Positions 25,001 to 30,136 of a stretch of 64,000 nt of DNA are shown here, piece after piece; the first letter of the stretch is position 1; each line of letters opens with the position of its first letter. The notes below the pieces were generated by a model, which searched no databases, was not told where the DNA came from, and saw only the letters and a list, made by a program, of their open reading frames with translations. The stretch comes from Sebastes aleutianus (Eukaryota > Chordata > Actinopteri > Perciformes > Sebastidae). The stretch spans positions 20,530,126 through 20,594,125 of the forward strand of contig CAKAKS010000062.1 of NCBI GenBank assembly GCA_916700875.1. Direction: 5' to 3'. A program made the translations under genes and the position numbers.

Positions 25001-25113
25001 TCTCTCTCTCCTCTCCTCTCCTCTCCTCTCCTCTCCTCTCTCTCTTTCTTACCTGAGACCGCAAGACTCTCGCCCACTGCAGCAAAGACCATGAAGCACC
25101 ACACCGCCAGCAT
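1..25113 (-). CDS. adam11: adam11, disintegrin/metalloprotease-like protein 11 (whole gene, 25 exons seen, 3' end at or beyond left edge)
   Basis: A catalytically inactive ADAM of the ADAM11/22/23 group, neuronal surface proteins that act as adhesion partners (ADAM22 and ADAM23 bind LGI proteins) rather than proteases. Exons run from 25113 down to 211 and all phases agree. Layout: signal peptide 1 to about 17, prodomain to RRSKR (234-238), metalloprotease-like domain 248 to about 445, disintegrin from 452, cysteine-rich from about 534, EGF-like 699-722, membrane span about 747-766, short tail. About 777 codons compare with about 769 residues for human ADAM11, recalled from family knowledge. 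The zinc motif HExxHxxGxxH reads QSxxQxxGxxW (383-393), as expected for ADAM11. Juxtamembrane residues GTNIIIGSIAG and GWGFKNIRRGR separate it from ADAM22 and ADAM23. The gene is divergent from the TFIIIA-like gene. Recognition is by remembered family sequence, not by a search. Confidence 0.95.
194..211 (-). CDS. adam11: adam11 exon 25: cytoplasmic tail, NIRRGR
   Basis: Acceptor ctcatggaatgcag/GAACAT with a pyrimidine tract 10-30 bases upstream. Joined to exon 24 it reads K-NIRRGR, as in human GWGFKNIRRGR. A donor-like AAG/gtataa at 193 would make this an 18-base microexon with the stop beyond the window. If it is not used, the frame stays open to position 1. I cannot tell which. Confidence 0.75.
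467..1318. repeat. foldback element, family A, copy 1
   Basis: The left end (ggtaactttggtatttttca, then ccctattttcccacgt) reappears inverted at the right end near 1270-1310. The two sides mirror each other over several hundred bases, meeting near 900. A related copy lies at 45553-46345. Short open frames here, such as one starting MSDNIMERTLQ, recur in both copies and are repeat sequence, not genes. Confidence 0.75.
1831..2300. mobile_element. hAT-type MITE with 8-bp target duplication
   Basis: Terminal inverted repeats TAGGGATGCACGATAT and the matching ATATCGTGCATCCCTA bound a 470-base AT-rich element with no coding potential. The 8-base flank TCAGCGAG occurs exactly at 1823-1830 and 2301-2308. 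An 8-base duplication is the mark of hAT transposases. Sits in the last traced adam11 intron. Confidence 0.88.
2729..2819 (-). CDS. adam11: adam11 exon 24: transmembrane segment
   Basis: Residues 741-770: GPSGTNIIIGSIAGAILLAA then IVLGGTGWGF. Almost identical to human ADAM11 GPSGTNIIIGSIAGAVLVAA. The span is about residues 747-766. Acceptor ctctgcgcag/GTCCCA follows a pyrimidine tract of about 60 bases on the transcript. Donor TTTAA/gtaaga. Confidence 0.97.
2826..2986. repeat. purine-rich tract and (GA)n upstream of the membrane exon
   Basis: On the plus strand 2826-2886 is nearly all purine (GGA and GAG units) and 2957-2981 is (GA)n. On the adam11 transcript these are pyrimidine tracts just upstream of the exon 24 acceptor. 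Confidence 0.8.
3616..3727 (-). CDS. adam11: adam11 exon 23: EGF-like module and stalk
   Basis: Residues 704-740: TCSNEVKCICDRDYTGKDCS then VFDPIPEPTVPTGPEKK. EGF cysteines C699, C705, C711, C713 and C722 span exons 22 and 23. Acceptor ctcttgtag/ACCTGC. The donor AAAG/gtccat is weak. If it is not used, translation stops after Gly-Pro at TAG 3610-3608, just before the membrane exon. Confidence 0.93.
4162..4460. repeat. dispersed repeat, SINE-like
   Basis: The motif gtttcaagtttatttgtcat at 4169 opens a stretch that resembles a common teleost interspersed repeat, by my recollection. It lies in the adam11 intron between exons 22 and 23. No internal promoter boxes were confirmed, so the class is uncertain. 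Confidence 0.4.
4683..4851 (-). CDS. adam11: adam11 exon 22: end of the cysteine-rich region into EGF-like
   Basis: Residues 647-703: GGHALLEDGSDLGYVEEGTP, CGPNMMCLERRCLPVAAFNL, SSCSGSNYGRICSDHG. GxDxxYVExGTxCGPNMxCL...RCLP is the conserved ADAM cysteine-rich ending. The last six residues begin the EGF-like module. Acceptor cttcacccag/AGGCGG, donor CACGGG/gtaaaa. Confidence 0.96.
4985..5104 (-). CDS. adam11: adam11 exon 21: cysteine-rich region, DVLCGFLFC
   Basis: Residues 607-646: DVLCGFLFCANVTMKPKFGD, then LQGEVTSFTLYHQNKYLDC. One potential glycosylation site NVT. Corresponds to human DVLCGFLLCVNIS...YHQGKELDC. Acceptor gtttag/GGATGT, donor TGCAG/gtaagt. Confidence 0.96.
6361..6466 (-). 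CDS. adam11: adam11 exon 20: cysteine-rich region, RFCYEKLN
   Basis: Residues 572-606: SADRFCYEKLNAEGTEKGNC then GPGPEGQGWLQCNK. Matches ADRFCYEKLNVEGTERGSC of human ADAM11. Acceptor ccctcccag/ATTCAG, donor AAGCC/gtgagt. Phase 1 in, 2 out. Confidence 0.96.
6575..6638 (-). CDS. adam11: adam11 exon 19: cysteine-rich region, CYGGRC
   Basis: Residues 551-571: GRCYGGRCRTRDGQCRGLWG then Y. The GRCYGGRCKTRDRQC block is conserved in the cysteine-rich domain. Acceptor tttcttcag/GGTCGC, donor GGTTACA/gtaagt. Confidence 0.95.
7307..7357 (-). CDS. adam11: adam11 exon 18: start of the cysteine-rich region
   Basis: Residues 534-550: CPHNVHRLDGYMCDTSQ, comparable with CPPNLHKLDGYYCD of human ADAM11. Acceptor gttttgcag/TGTCCT, donor AGTCAG/gtaagg. 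Whole codons on both sides. Confidence 0.94.
7443..7523 (-). CDS. adam11: adam11 exon 17: disintegrin loop
   Basis: Residues 507-533: YERRGVVCREAVNDCDIPET then CTGDSSQ. The integrin-binding loop position reads CREAVNDCD, with no RGD, close to human CREAVNECD. Acceptor gacctag/TATGAG, donor AGCCAG/gtacag. Confidence 0.95.
7830..8770. repeat. intronic repeat-like block without a gene
   Basis: Between adam11 exons 16 and 17 this block contains an open frame starting MVCYTEPSEN and a stretch near 8480 (aaccaatcagagccgagcta) that I associate with dispersed teleost repeats. I found no splice-consistent exon in it and no inverted ends. Confidence 0.3.
8831..8923 (-). CDS. adam11: adam11 exon 16: disintegrin domain, CTLTHDAMCS region
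   Basis: Residues 476-506: ECVRSGGACCKKCTLTHDAM then CSNGLCCSSCK, with disintegrin cysteine spacing. CCKKCTLTHDAMCS matches ADAM11 exactly. Acceptor gtctgcag/GAGTGC, donor TGCAAG/gtgagt. Confidence 0.96.
9019..9090 (-). CDS. adam11: adam11 exon 15: start of the disintegrin domain
   Basis: Residues 452-475, LLDPPECGNGFVEPGEECDC then GSQV. CGNGxVExGEECDCG is the disintegrin signature. Two donors are possible, CAG/gtggtg and GTG/gtgagt. I chose the second because it has the better consensus. Acceptor tccctcag/CTGTTG. Confidence 0.96.
9209..10058. repeat. foldback element, family B, copy 1 (about 850 bases)
   Basis: Starts TTAAAGGGATAGTTGGGTGT and ends with the near-inverse CAAACTATCCCTTAA. The arms stay complementary almost to the centre near 9650, where gttagtttgtgttattgtgt meets its inverse. 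Landmarks such as tctactgta near both ends and attctaaatatagcgtac show the symmetry. A second copy is at 19963-20802. Open frames here are by-products of the palindrome. Confidence 0.88.
10198..10297 (-). CDS. adam11: adam11 exon 14: end of the metalloprotease-like domain
   Basis: Residues 418-451: FYLPRKFSRCSVDEYIQFLL then QGGGSCLFNKPNK. FSxCSxDEY...GGGSCLFNKP is the conserved end of the ADAM protease fold. Acceptor gaacacag/ATTCTA, after a CA microsatellite on the plus strand. Donor AACAAG/gtgagg. Confidence 0.96.
10874..10925 (-). CDS. adam11: adam11 exon 13: CPDNWLGCIM region
   Basis: Residues 401-417: GDCRCPDNWLGCIMEDT, the short cysteine-bearing exon that follows the dead active site in ADAM11 (human GDCKCPDIWLGCIMEDT). 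Only 52 bases. Acceptor ctcacag/GAGACT, donor ACGGG/gtaaag. Phase 1 in, 2 out. Confidence 0.95.
11467..11557 (-). CDS. adam11: adam11 exon 12: degenerate zinc-binding site
   Basis: Residues 371-400: YGNVGAMAITLCQSLGQNIG then MRWNNIRNAA. Active ADAMs carry HExxHxxGxxH here. This reads Q383 S384 L G Q387 N I G M R W393, so all three zinc-binding histidines and the catalytic glutamate are gone, while the Met-turn scaffold residues remain. Acceptor tttgttgcag/TATGGG, donor GCTGCAG/gtaaaa. Confidence 0.96.
11694..11828. repeat. dispersed teleost repeat fragment
   Basis: Contains tagtttgacattttagggaa and gttagcttagcttagcacaa. Related fragments recur near 43450-43495 and 63766-63845. Likely the tail of a retroposed repeat, with no coding content. 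Confidence 0.5.
12562..12646 (-). CDS. adam11: adam11 exon 11: metalloprotease-like domain, GRTFQS region
   Basis: Residues 342-370: SGRTFQSSRSGTAYTGGVCS then LTRGGGINE, matching human SGRTFQSTSSGAAYVGGICS. Acceptor tgcacctcag/AGGGCG, donor AACGAG/gtgagg. Phase 2 in, 0 out. Confidence 0.95.
12760..12926 (-). CDS. adam11: adam11 exon 10: metalloprotease-like domain, KEQLNTRIVL region
   Basis: Residues 287-341. IYKEQLNTRIVLVAMETW is identical to human ADAM11 as I recall it. It continues with MIPVVEDPLITLQNFMKYRK and SDVVNLF. Acceptor gtccccag/ATCTAC, donor TTCTC/gtaaga. A long TG microsatellite lies in the intron just upstream. Confidence 0.96.
13043..13096. repeat. (TG)n microsatellite
   Basis: Pure TG array of about 27 units in the adam11 intron between exons 9 and 10, about 120 bases upstream of the exon 10 acceptor (read on the minus strand as CA). 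Confidence 0.95.
13145..13216 (-). CDS. adam11: adam11 exon 9: metalloprotease-like domain
   Basis: Residues 263-286, 24 whole codons: FVQLRKSSSQTKNFAKAVVN then MADA. Equivalent to human FEQMRQSVVLTSNFAKSVVN. Acceptor ctccacag/TTTGTA, donor GACGCG/gtaaga. Confidence 0.93.
13415..14151. mobile_element. MITE-like element with AAGGGTGCTTTCACAAGCC ends
   Basis: Left end aagggtgctttcacaagcca and right end ggcttgtgaaaccgcccta are inverted matches. Inside, ttagtccgtttgatt-like and aatcaaactctgg-like blocks also mirror. It contains a sub-block (13511-13680, ctcgtcacatactgacgctt) also found at 40199-40380, so one element may sit inside another. In adam11 intron 8. Confidence 0.65.
14514..14695 (-). 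CDS. adam11: adam11 exon 8: furin site and start of the metalloprotease-like domain
   Basis: Residues 202-262. An acidic stretch (GEWDSRGGDADDDRPDQ) precedes LRRSKRYVRK, where RRSKR (234-238) is a proprotein-convertase type site that would release the prodomain. TETKYIELMVVNDNEM follows, the usual first strand of an ADAM metalloprotease domain. Acceptor gtgtccag/ACTGT, donor GAAATG/gtgagt. Phase 1 in, 0 out. Confidence 0.95.
15234..15294 (-). CDS. adam11: adam11 exon 7: prodomain, HLIRR region
   Basis: Residues 182-201 plus one base: DDGAHLIRRMPDIRLPPHCP. Matches PLPHLIYRTP...C of human ADAM11. Acceptor gttatag/GATGAT, donor CCCAG/gtacag. A run of seven C sets the frame, and the next exon only joins in phase with seven. 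Confidence 0.9.
15373..15731. mobile_element. MITE, family C, copy 1
   Basis: Ends agagctccagcaattaattg and gttagttgcagccct form imperfect inverted repeats around a core containing gtaaactgaatatctttgag and gtggacaaaacaagacattt. A clear second copy is at 27920-28257. Lies in adam11 intron 6. Confidence 0.75.
15767..15830 (-). CDS. adam11: adam11 exon 6: prodomain, GMFSDG region
   Basis: Residues 160-181: GMFSDGFFSYGIEPLHNGSN, with a potential glycosylation site NGS. Acceptor gtccttag/CGGCATG, donor AATCAG/gtaaat. The junction codon with exon 5 becomes TGC (Cys 160), where human ADAM11 has His. Confidence 0.92.
15927..16009 (-). CDS. adam11: adam11 exon 5: prodomain, HCYYQG region
   Basis: Residues 133-159, GGEHCYYQGRLRGLPESWAA then LSTCHGL. 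The HCYYQG...AALSTC block is shared by ADAM prodomains. Acceptor tgtccacag/GGAGGG, donor CTGTG/gtgagc. Phase 0 in, 2 out. Confidence 0.94.
16020..17590. other. intron stretch, nothing assigned
   Basis: Between adam11 exons 4 and 5. It has a pyrimidine-rich part around 16870-16950, a G-rich run near 17070-17105 and several chance open frames on both strands, none with exon-like splice borders in phase with adam11. Confidence 0.4.
17597..18454. mobile_element. MITE-like element with GATACTGATACC ends
   Basis: Left end tagaattgttccgatactga and right end ggtatcagaacatctcta are imperfect inverted repeats. The right side also holds the palindromic tcggtatcgaacgataccg. No transposase frame. In the intron between adam11 exons 4 and 5. 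Confidence 0.55.
18719..18785 (-). CDS. adam11: adam11 exon 4: prodomain, YVERHF region
   Basis: Residues 110-132: HLLSSEYVERHFNQDG matches the human stretch HLLSSQYVERHFSREG with few changes. Acceptor ctttgcag/TCACC, donor GTG/gtaaga. Phase 2 in, 0 out. Confidence 0.95.
19149..19225 (-). CDS. adam11: adam11 exon 3: prodomain, PVHLAQ region
   Basis: Residues 85-109. Acceptor after a T-rich tract (ttttttttcag/CCCGTC), donor AACCA/gttagt. Reads PVHLAQSCFQVEAF then FTLDLELN, matching the conserved VHLAQ...FTLDLELN of the ADAM11 prodomain. Too short to stand out as an open frame. Phase 0 in, 2 out. Confidence 0.92.
19963..20802. repeat. foldback element, family B, copy 2
   Basis: Same ends and order as 9209-10058: it starts ttaaagcgatagtttgggtg, ends cgaactatccctttaa, and shares the centre with gttagtttctttgtgctact. 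The copies differ by scattered substitutions and small indels, so they are old independent insertions. In the intron between adam11 exons 2 and 3. Confidence 0.85.
20810..22900. other. intron stretch, nothing assigned
   Basis: Part of adam11 intron 2. Open frames around 21152-21544 on both strands overlap each other and lack exon borders. No clear inverted ends were seen. Confidence 0.4.
22903..23625. mobile_element. non-autonomous DNA transposon, family D, copy 1
   Basis: Starts TAGGGCTGTCAAAGTTAA and ends cgattgacagcccga, an inverted match. The core carries gacctctgacctcaagatat, gggtacccacgagtctcccc and gctgttgttgcctgttgggc, which recur at 26600-27044 (inverted), 43148-43400, 47389-48472 and 61536-62194. 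No open frame of transposase size. In adam11 intron 2. Confidence 0.85.
23950..24140 (-). CDS. adam11: adam11 exon 2: N-terminal prodomain
   Basis: Encodes residues 21-84. Acceptor ctacctgcag/GTGTGG, donor CCTCG/gtaagt, phase 1 in and 0 out. Includes GDIWDWFTPAGKPDSG, then PKRLVQQIESEEEMAHDYLD and a potential N-glycosylation site NST. This part of ADAM11 is poorly conserved, so assignment rests on the open frame, the splice sites and the matching phase. Confidence 0.85.
24985..25045. repeat. compound (TC)n / (CTCTC)n tract at the adam11 exon 1 donor
   Basis: A pure pyrimidine run on the plus strand, read as purine-only GA/GGAGA on the adam11 transcript. It starts only a few bases inside intron 1, right after the donor gtaagaaaga. 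Confidence 0.95.
25053..25113 (-). CDS. adam11: adam11 exon 1: start codon and signal peptide
   Basis: The ATG at 25113-25111 has A at -3 and opens MLAVWCFMVFAAVGESLAVS, a hydrophobic signal peptide. A GTG three codons upstream also keeps the frame open but is not a likely eukaryotic start. The exon ends after one base of the next codon at the donor TCAG/gtaaga. The intron begins with a pure purine run (GA and GGAGA repeats) within a few bases of the donor. Confidence 0.85.
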
Positions 25114-25748
25114 GATCTTCACATATTCCCCCGGATTACAACATCGAGAGCCTGCAAGATGTCACGAAGAGGAGCAAAAACCGCACAGCAGAAATGATGG
25201 CGAAGAGTGAATCTGCTAAACATCTGATGATGATGCGCGTCCTCTCATCTCTCCTCCTCTCTCTATGCCTCTCTCTCTCTCTCTCTCTCTGTCGCGCTCT
25301 CAGAATGATGAGAAATGAATCATAACCTATAGGCCTCAGAGGATCAATACAGGCCTATATATTGATCATCAGTCAGGAAATAGTGAGGAAATGGGTGTAT
25401 GGATGGATGAGGCTGTACGTGTATTATGCGAATCTGCGGTATGGATGGGATGGGAAAGCGAAGAGAGATGCTCTGGGTCTGCGGTGAGAGGAGGACACGT
25501 GGGACCGTGGTACCCTCCCTCATCTCGCGCAGCCTCCTCCTCCCGTTGCCAGGGAGAGGATGCGACAGCACCGGCTGCTGCTGCTGCTGCTGATGGGGAG
25601 CAGAAGCCACCAAAGGGAGGGATCAACAATTCATCCACTTTCTCAATATTTCGGAATACATGAAGATTACAGGTCTGCAGAGGATGACTGTTGTGTGTCC
25701 CGATCCAGGAGATACATCACAGCTGAACACAAAAACATGTCATTATTA

Positions 25749-27044
25749 GATCTGTCAATCAATTAAAATATTTAATTGCGATTAATCGCAAATTAATCAT
25801 TCTTTTTTTTTTTCTGTTTCCAAAGAATGCTCCTAAAACCAAAATAATATTGGCACGTCTTAAAGGGACTGTTTGTAAGAATCAGAATTGCTTGTTAACA
25901 GCGACACCTGTGGCCGTTAAGTCAACGAAAGTCAGCGTTGGGCTCGGGCTTGTGCTCATTCTACATAGACATGAACGAGCATCGCTCAAAACAGTGAGGC
26001 GACACACGTCAGCTAAACCCATAATATCACTCTATATTTCACCTGCTTGGCAGTAATGTTAGCTGACCAGGCGGAGGTCTCTCCATGAATCACTGCTGAT
26101 CCTAGTGTTGGCTTTTCCTGCTTTAGCCTCCCGACCGCAGCCGGAGGGAACAGGGGAGACACCGGAGTTTTGGTTGGAGATGATAATTTCTCGCTGCGGA
26201 GCCCTGTCACTTCACAAGACACGGAAAACCTCTGTTGGTCTGGAGGAGCTGCAGCATTTATTTCTGCACAAACGTCCACTGTACATTCACTAGATATTCT
26301 CAGAGCTAAATTAACTCTTCTGCAGTGTGTAGTGTGCGCGCATGCACGTGAGGTGGAGCGAGAACGTATGCGGTGTTTGAGTGAAGGCAAGCAGAGGAGC
26401 AGAGTACAGCAGAGACTCCGGCCCTGGAGACCAAAGCTACGGTCTCCCCCGCGTACTACGACCGCCGCCAGCACTGTTTAACAGACGGGCTTCACTAGAT
26501 ATAACTTTGCGGTTTCTGGTGCTTCCGTGTAGTTTGTGTTGGAGTCTGATGGTACGTGTCCACAGGGAGTATGAACAGCGTAGTCTCACGTTGTTCAGAC
26601 ATATGCTCAAATCATAACATGGCAAACTCAAGCCCAACAGGCAACAACAGCTGTCAGTGTGCTGACTTGACTATGACTTGTCCCAAAACTGCTTGTGATT
26701 ATCATAAAGTGGGCATGTCTGTAAAGGGGAGACTCGTGGGTACCCAGAGAACAGTACATTATGTTGAGGTCAGAGGTCAAGGGGCCCCTTTGAAAACGGT
26801 CATGCCAGTTTTTCCTCGCCAAATTTACGCAAGTTTGGTGCAACCTCCTTCGCGACCAGCTAGTATGACATGGTTGGTACCAATGGATCCCTCAGGTTTT
26901 CTAGTTTCATATACCAGTATCGTTACTCTAGCTTTAAGACTGAACCTGCTACAATTTAAAAAATCATAAGTTGAGTTAATGCGTTAAAGAAATTAGCGGC
27001 GTTTAAAGAAATGTACATTAACGCGTTAACTTTGACAGCCCTAG
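25749..27044. mobile_element. family D element (inverted) split by a nested MITE
   Basis: The outer borders, tctgtcaatcaattaaaat at 25751 and aactttgacagccctag at 27028-27044, are the two ends of family D in inverted orientation. The family D core resumes near 26600 (gctcaaatcataacatggca) and continues to 27044. The missing middle is replaced by a family E element at 25859 to about 26600. Confidence 0.75.
25859..26600. mobile_element. family E MITE nested inside family D
   Basis: Begins TTAAAGGGACTGTTTGTAAG and shares most of its length, in inverted orientation, with 36005-36785. Its far end is degraded: the expected mirrored terminus is not found before family D sequence resumes. Overlapping open frames at 26013-26481 on both strands are repeat sequence. 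Confidence 0.75.
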
Positions 27045-27900
27045 TTACTATACATCAGAGGCCTTATCGTCATGAATCTCATATCCCTCATGTTCTAAGG
27101 TAACCAACTCAAACAGTTTAGGATATTTTGTCATTCATGTGTTTACAATCAAGACTATAATTCTGCTGTTTCACTTACAAGTCCCTGTCATTCTCTGCTG
27201 TAACACTATAAATATCCCTATTAAAATGGTAAGTATTCCAAAAATATTCCAAAACATGATGAATATAAACATATTACCACTGGCAACACATTTAGTAATA
27301 CAGTAGAGACAGAGGTAAACATGACAGCTCCTGTGTGATTTATGAATTCAATTGTATACGTCCAAAAGACAGTGTACCAGCATACAATCAACTGGCTTCT
27401 TATTAGGAACCATAAATCAAACACTGAAACTGCAGTGCTCTATGTGTTGCAATCTCAGCCCTGTGACCTGCAGGGTTTGCTACCTAGATGCAGTTTAAGT
27501 CTTCCTGCAGCCATCCTGCAACACATCCCACTAATGGAGGAACACTGTGCACTGACAGCTCCCTCTGAATTTTTAATCATACCCCCCTTTGAGACTAACT
27601 GGGATCAAGAGATAGTGGGGAAAAAGATGGAGGGTGGAGCAGCAGGAGGAGTAGTGCAGCATCAAGGGCCAAATATGTGCTCGTCCTGTCCCGAAGGCTG
27701 CTGACGGACATCAACTCAGCTCAGCATGGCCTGTTAATCTGAACTCAAACCACGTCACCATTACCACTGCTACACCTTTTAGTGAGTTTCATCTGATAAC
27801 CATCTGATCATACAGTGCTGAGGCAGTAAATTAAGTATTCATCAGCGGTACAGCTGAGTAACAAAAACTGCAAAGAGAACTGCGAAGAGTCAGGAGCAGA
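27045..27900. other. spacer between adam11 and the TFIIIA-like gene, nothing assigned
   Basis: No exon, RNA gene or clear repeat found. A 120-codon open frame at 27342-27704 has no recognisable domain. Confidence 0.4.
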
Positions 27901-27919
27901 GAGTATGCTGCTGTGCTTT

Positions 27920-28257
27920 AGAGCTGCAACAATTAATCGATTAGTTGTCAACTATTAAATTAATTGCAAACTATTTTGATAATCAATTAATCGGTTTGAG
28001 TAATTTTTTAAGAAAAAAAAGTCAAAATTCTCTGATTTCAGCTTCTTAAATATGGATATTTTCTGGTTTCTTTACTCCTCTACGACAGTAAACTGAATAT
28101 CTTTGAGTTGTGGACAAAACAAGACATTCGAGGAAATCATCTTGGGCTTTGGGAAACACGGACTGACATTTTTCACCATTTTATAGACCAAACAACTAAT
28201 CAAGAAAATAATAGACCGATTAATCAACGATGAAAACAATCATTAGTTGCAGCCCTA
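27920..28257. mobile_element. MITE, family C, copy 2
   Basis: gagctgcaacaattaatcga at the left and gattagttgcagccct-type sequence at the right are inverted ends. The core matches 15373-15731 closely, including gtaaactgaatatctttgag and catcttgggctttgggaaac. Confidence 0.8.
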
Positions 28258-28606
28258 CTGTGCTTCACTTGGACATAATAGTTATTAGTATGAGTGGGCT
28301 CTAAGGGGATTCAAAAGGACCCTGAAGAGGGCTTAAAAAAATGAGGAATGTATAATGACGACTTTAATCAACTAACTTTCACCATGTACAGCAGTTATTG
28401 CCAGAAAGTCTTCTCAGATGTCTGTTCCTCACACAAAATCTTTGGTAACTGAGGTTTGACATCTGTACTACAGTATCTTTGACTTCACATGAGAAAGACA
28501 CAAGGGAAGTCCCCATTTCCCTACTAAATCCTATATTTAAAATTACACAGAGACACTATGTAACAGGCTATTTGCTGCAGACTGAGGGGAGACACAGTGG
28601 GACTTA

Positions 28607-29153
28607 TACACCGATCAGCCATAACATTAAGACCACTGACAGGTGAAGTGAATAACATTGATTATCTTGTTACAATGGCACCTGGCAGTGGGTGGGATAT
28701 ATTAGACAGCAAGTGAAAATTTTGAACTTTCAACTTTGTGTTGGAAGCAGAAAAAATGGATGTGAGTGTAAGGATGTGAGTGACTTTGACAAGGGTCAAA
28801 TTGTGACAGCTAGACGACTGGGTCAGAGCATCTCCAAAACTGCAGCTCTTGTGGGATGTTCCCGGTCTGCAGTGGTCAGGACCTACCAAAAGTGGTCCAA
28901 GGAAGGAAAACCGGTGAACCGGCGACAGGGTCTGACCCGAGGCCCATTGATGCACATGGGGAGCGAAGGTGTCCCTTGTTGTCTGATCCAATAGAAGAGC
29001 TACTGTAGCTCAAATTGCTGAAAAAGTTCATGCTGGTTCCGAAAGAAAAGTGTCAGAACACACAGTGCATCGCAGTTTGTTGCGTATGGGACTGCCTAGC
29101 CGCAGACCGGTCAGGGTGCCCATGCTGTCATAATGTTATGGCTGATCGGTGTA
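28607..29153. mobile_element. Tc1/mariner-type element, internally deleted
   Basis: Inverted ends CACCGATCAGCCATAACATT (28609) and aatgttatggctgatcggtg (29132-29151) are flanked by TA on both sides, the Tc1/mariner target site. Length about 545 bases, against about 1.2-1.6 kb for a full element, so the catalytic part is missing. It holds a remnant of the transposase DNA-binding region (see the pseudogene entry). Confidence 0.88.
28762..29130 (+). pseudogene. Tc1-type transposase N-terminal remnant
   Basis: In the frame from about 28762, DVSDFDKGQIVTARRLGQSI and SKTAALVGCSRSAVVRTYQK form the first helix-turn-helix of a Tc1-type transposase, followed by KEGKPVNRRQG. A second part (VAQIAEKVHAGSERKVSEHT, then SLLRMGLPSRRP) continues downstream in another frame after breaks near 28950-29010. 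The DDE catalytic domain is absent. It cannot encode an active transposase. Confidence 0.8.
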
Positions 29154-29884
29154 TCTATTATTAAACAAAATGAGAACAGAGTAACAGTCAACCTAAATGC
29201 CAGAGCCTCGTAAGACAGAGACACACTGCTCTCTACTGTACGATTAGCTGTATCACACTGCAACAAGTCAGCCAGAGGAAGGACAAATCTGAAATCACTT
29301 TTGAAAATAGATTTCCCATTATAGTCTTAAGGTCAGGTATGATTTTATTAAGACTGGAGAATATGGCTGCCACAAAGCTGTTATTTTAAGTATTTCCAGT
29401 GTGACTTGTTAGTAAGGTCTGTCATAGGTGGATACTCCTATTCTTTAGAAGAGTTTTATTATTACATTTAGCTGGAAGTCCTGTTTCTATGTTGACTTCG
29501 GCCAGTGGTTGCCGACTTGTTGTCCTTAAATCCCTCCCTACTTGTATCTAAAGCTGATTTATTAGGTTTTAAGTATAAATTATGGAAAAAGGGAGGAATG
29601 TAAAAATGAAAAGCAGTTTTGATTCATCATTTATAATGTTAATAGCAAAACCCTTGGCAGATTGCTTCATCATTTCTCCTGTAAACTACCTTACTTTACT
29701 GTGCATCATTGCACAAAAAAAAGTACCATCTAATTGAGTAGTTGCACATGTGTTGGCTTGCCCGTGTTTCACGTGTGTTTGCACACAGCTGAGCTTAGCA
29801 GAGCAATTAAGGTTAATGAGTTTCAGCTTTCCATCTCGAGGTTACAAAGTTGTTGAGTCAGTTGAACTCTGGTGACCCCACGCT

Positions 29885-29922
29885 GCCAATCAACCAATTA
29901 ACTTCCTCCAGGAGGCTATAAG
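29885..29922 (+). promoter_or_regulatory. CCAAT and TATA-like promoter elements of the TFIIIA-like gene
   Basis: CCAAT at 29885-29889 and a second at 29894 lie about 25-30 bases upstream of TATAAG at 29917-29922. With usual spacing, transcription would start near 29945-29950, giving a 5' UTR of about 55 bases before ATG 30002. Inferred from position and motif only. Confidence 0.5.
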
Positions 29923-30001
29923 ACAGGCAGACATTAGCGGCGGCCTTTCCATTAGATACTTTTCTTTTTTGGAGAAGTGTTCAGATAGATATCGAGGAAA
30001 G

Positions 30002-30136
30002 ATGAATGGTGTTCCCGAGGAGAAAGCTGTCGGTGGTCCGAGGCTGCAGCTGTTCAACTGCGCCCACGTGGACTGTGGAGCGACTTTCACGAGACAGTGG
30101 AGACTGAAAGAGCACGAGACGGTGCACACCGGAGCG
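30002..30136 (+). CDS. TFIIIA-like exon 1: start and finger 1
   Basis: Residues 1-45. ATG at 30002 chosen; the frame is open upstream to 29969 but has no earlier ATG. MNGVPEEKAVGGPRLQLFNC opens it, then finger 1 CAHVDC...HETVH and TGA. Donor GGAGCG/gtgagg, whole codons. Confidence 0.88.

Noticed and set aside
24703..25052. Continuation of the exon 1 frame beyond KKEREERRGE
   Set aside because: It is read-through of the GA repeat after a good donor at 25052; exon 2 joins exactly in phase.
25369..25663. Overlapping open frames on both strands upstream of adam11, one starting MRQHRLLLLLLMG like a signal peptide
   Set aside because: The leucine run is a (CTG)n microsatellite at 25575-25594, no splice donor or homologous continuation follows, and frames on both strands are open because of GC-rich composition.
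26013..26481. 153-codon minus-strand frame and overlapping plus-strand frames
   Set aside because: They belong to the family E transposon, which also occurs at 36005-36785 with similar frames. No transposase motifs.
28692..28755. Start of the Tc1 transposase frame at 28692
   Set aside because: Upstream residues do not match a transposase N-terminus. I place the recognisable remnant from about 28762.
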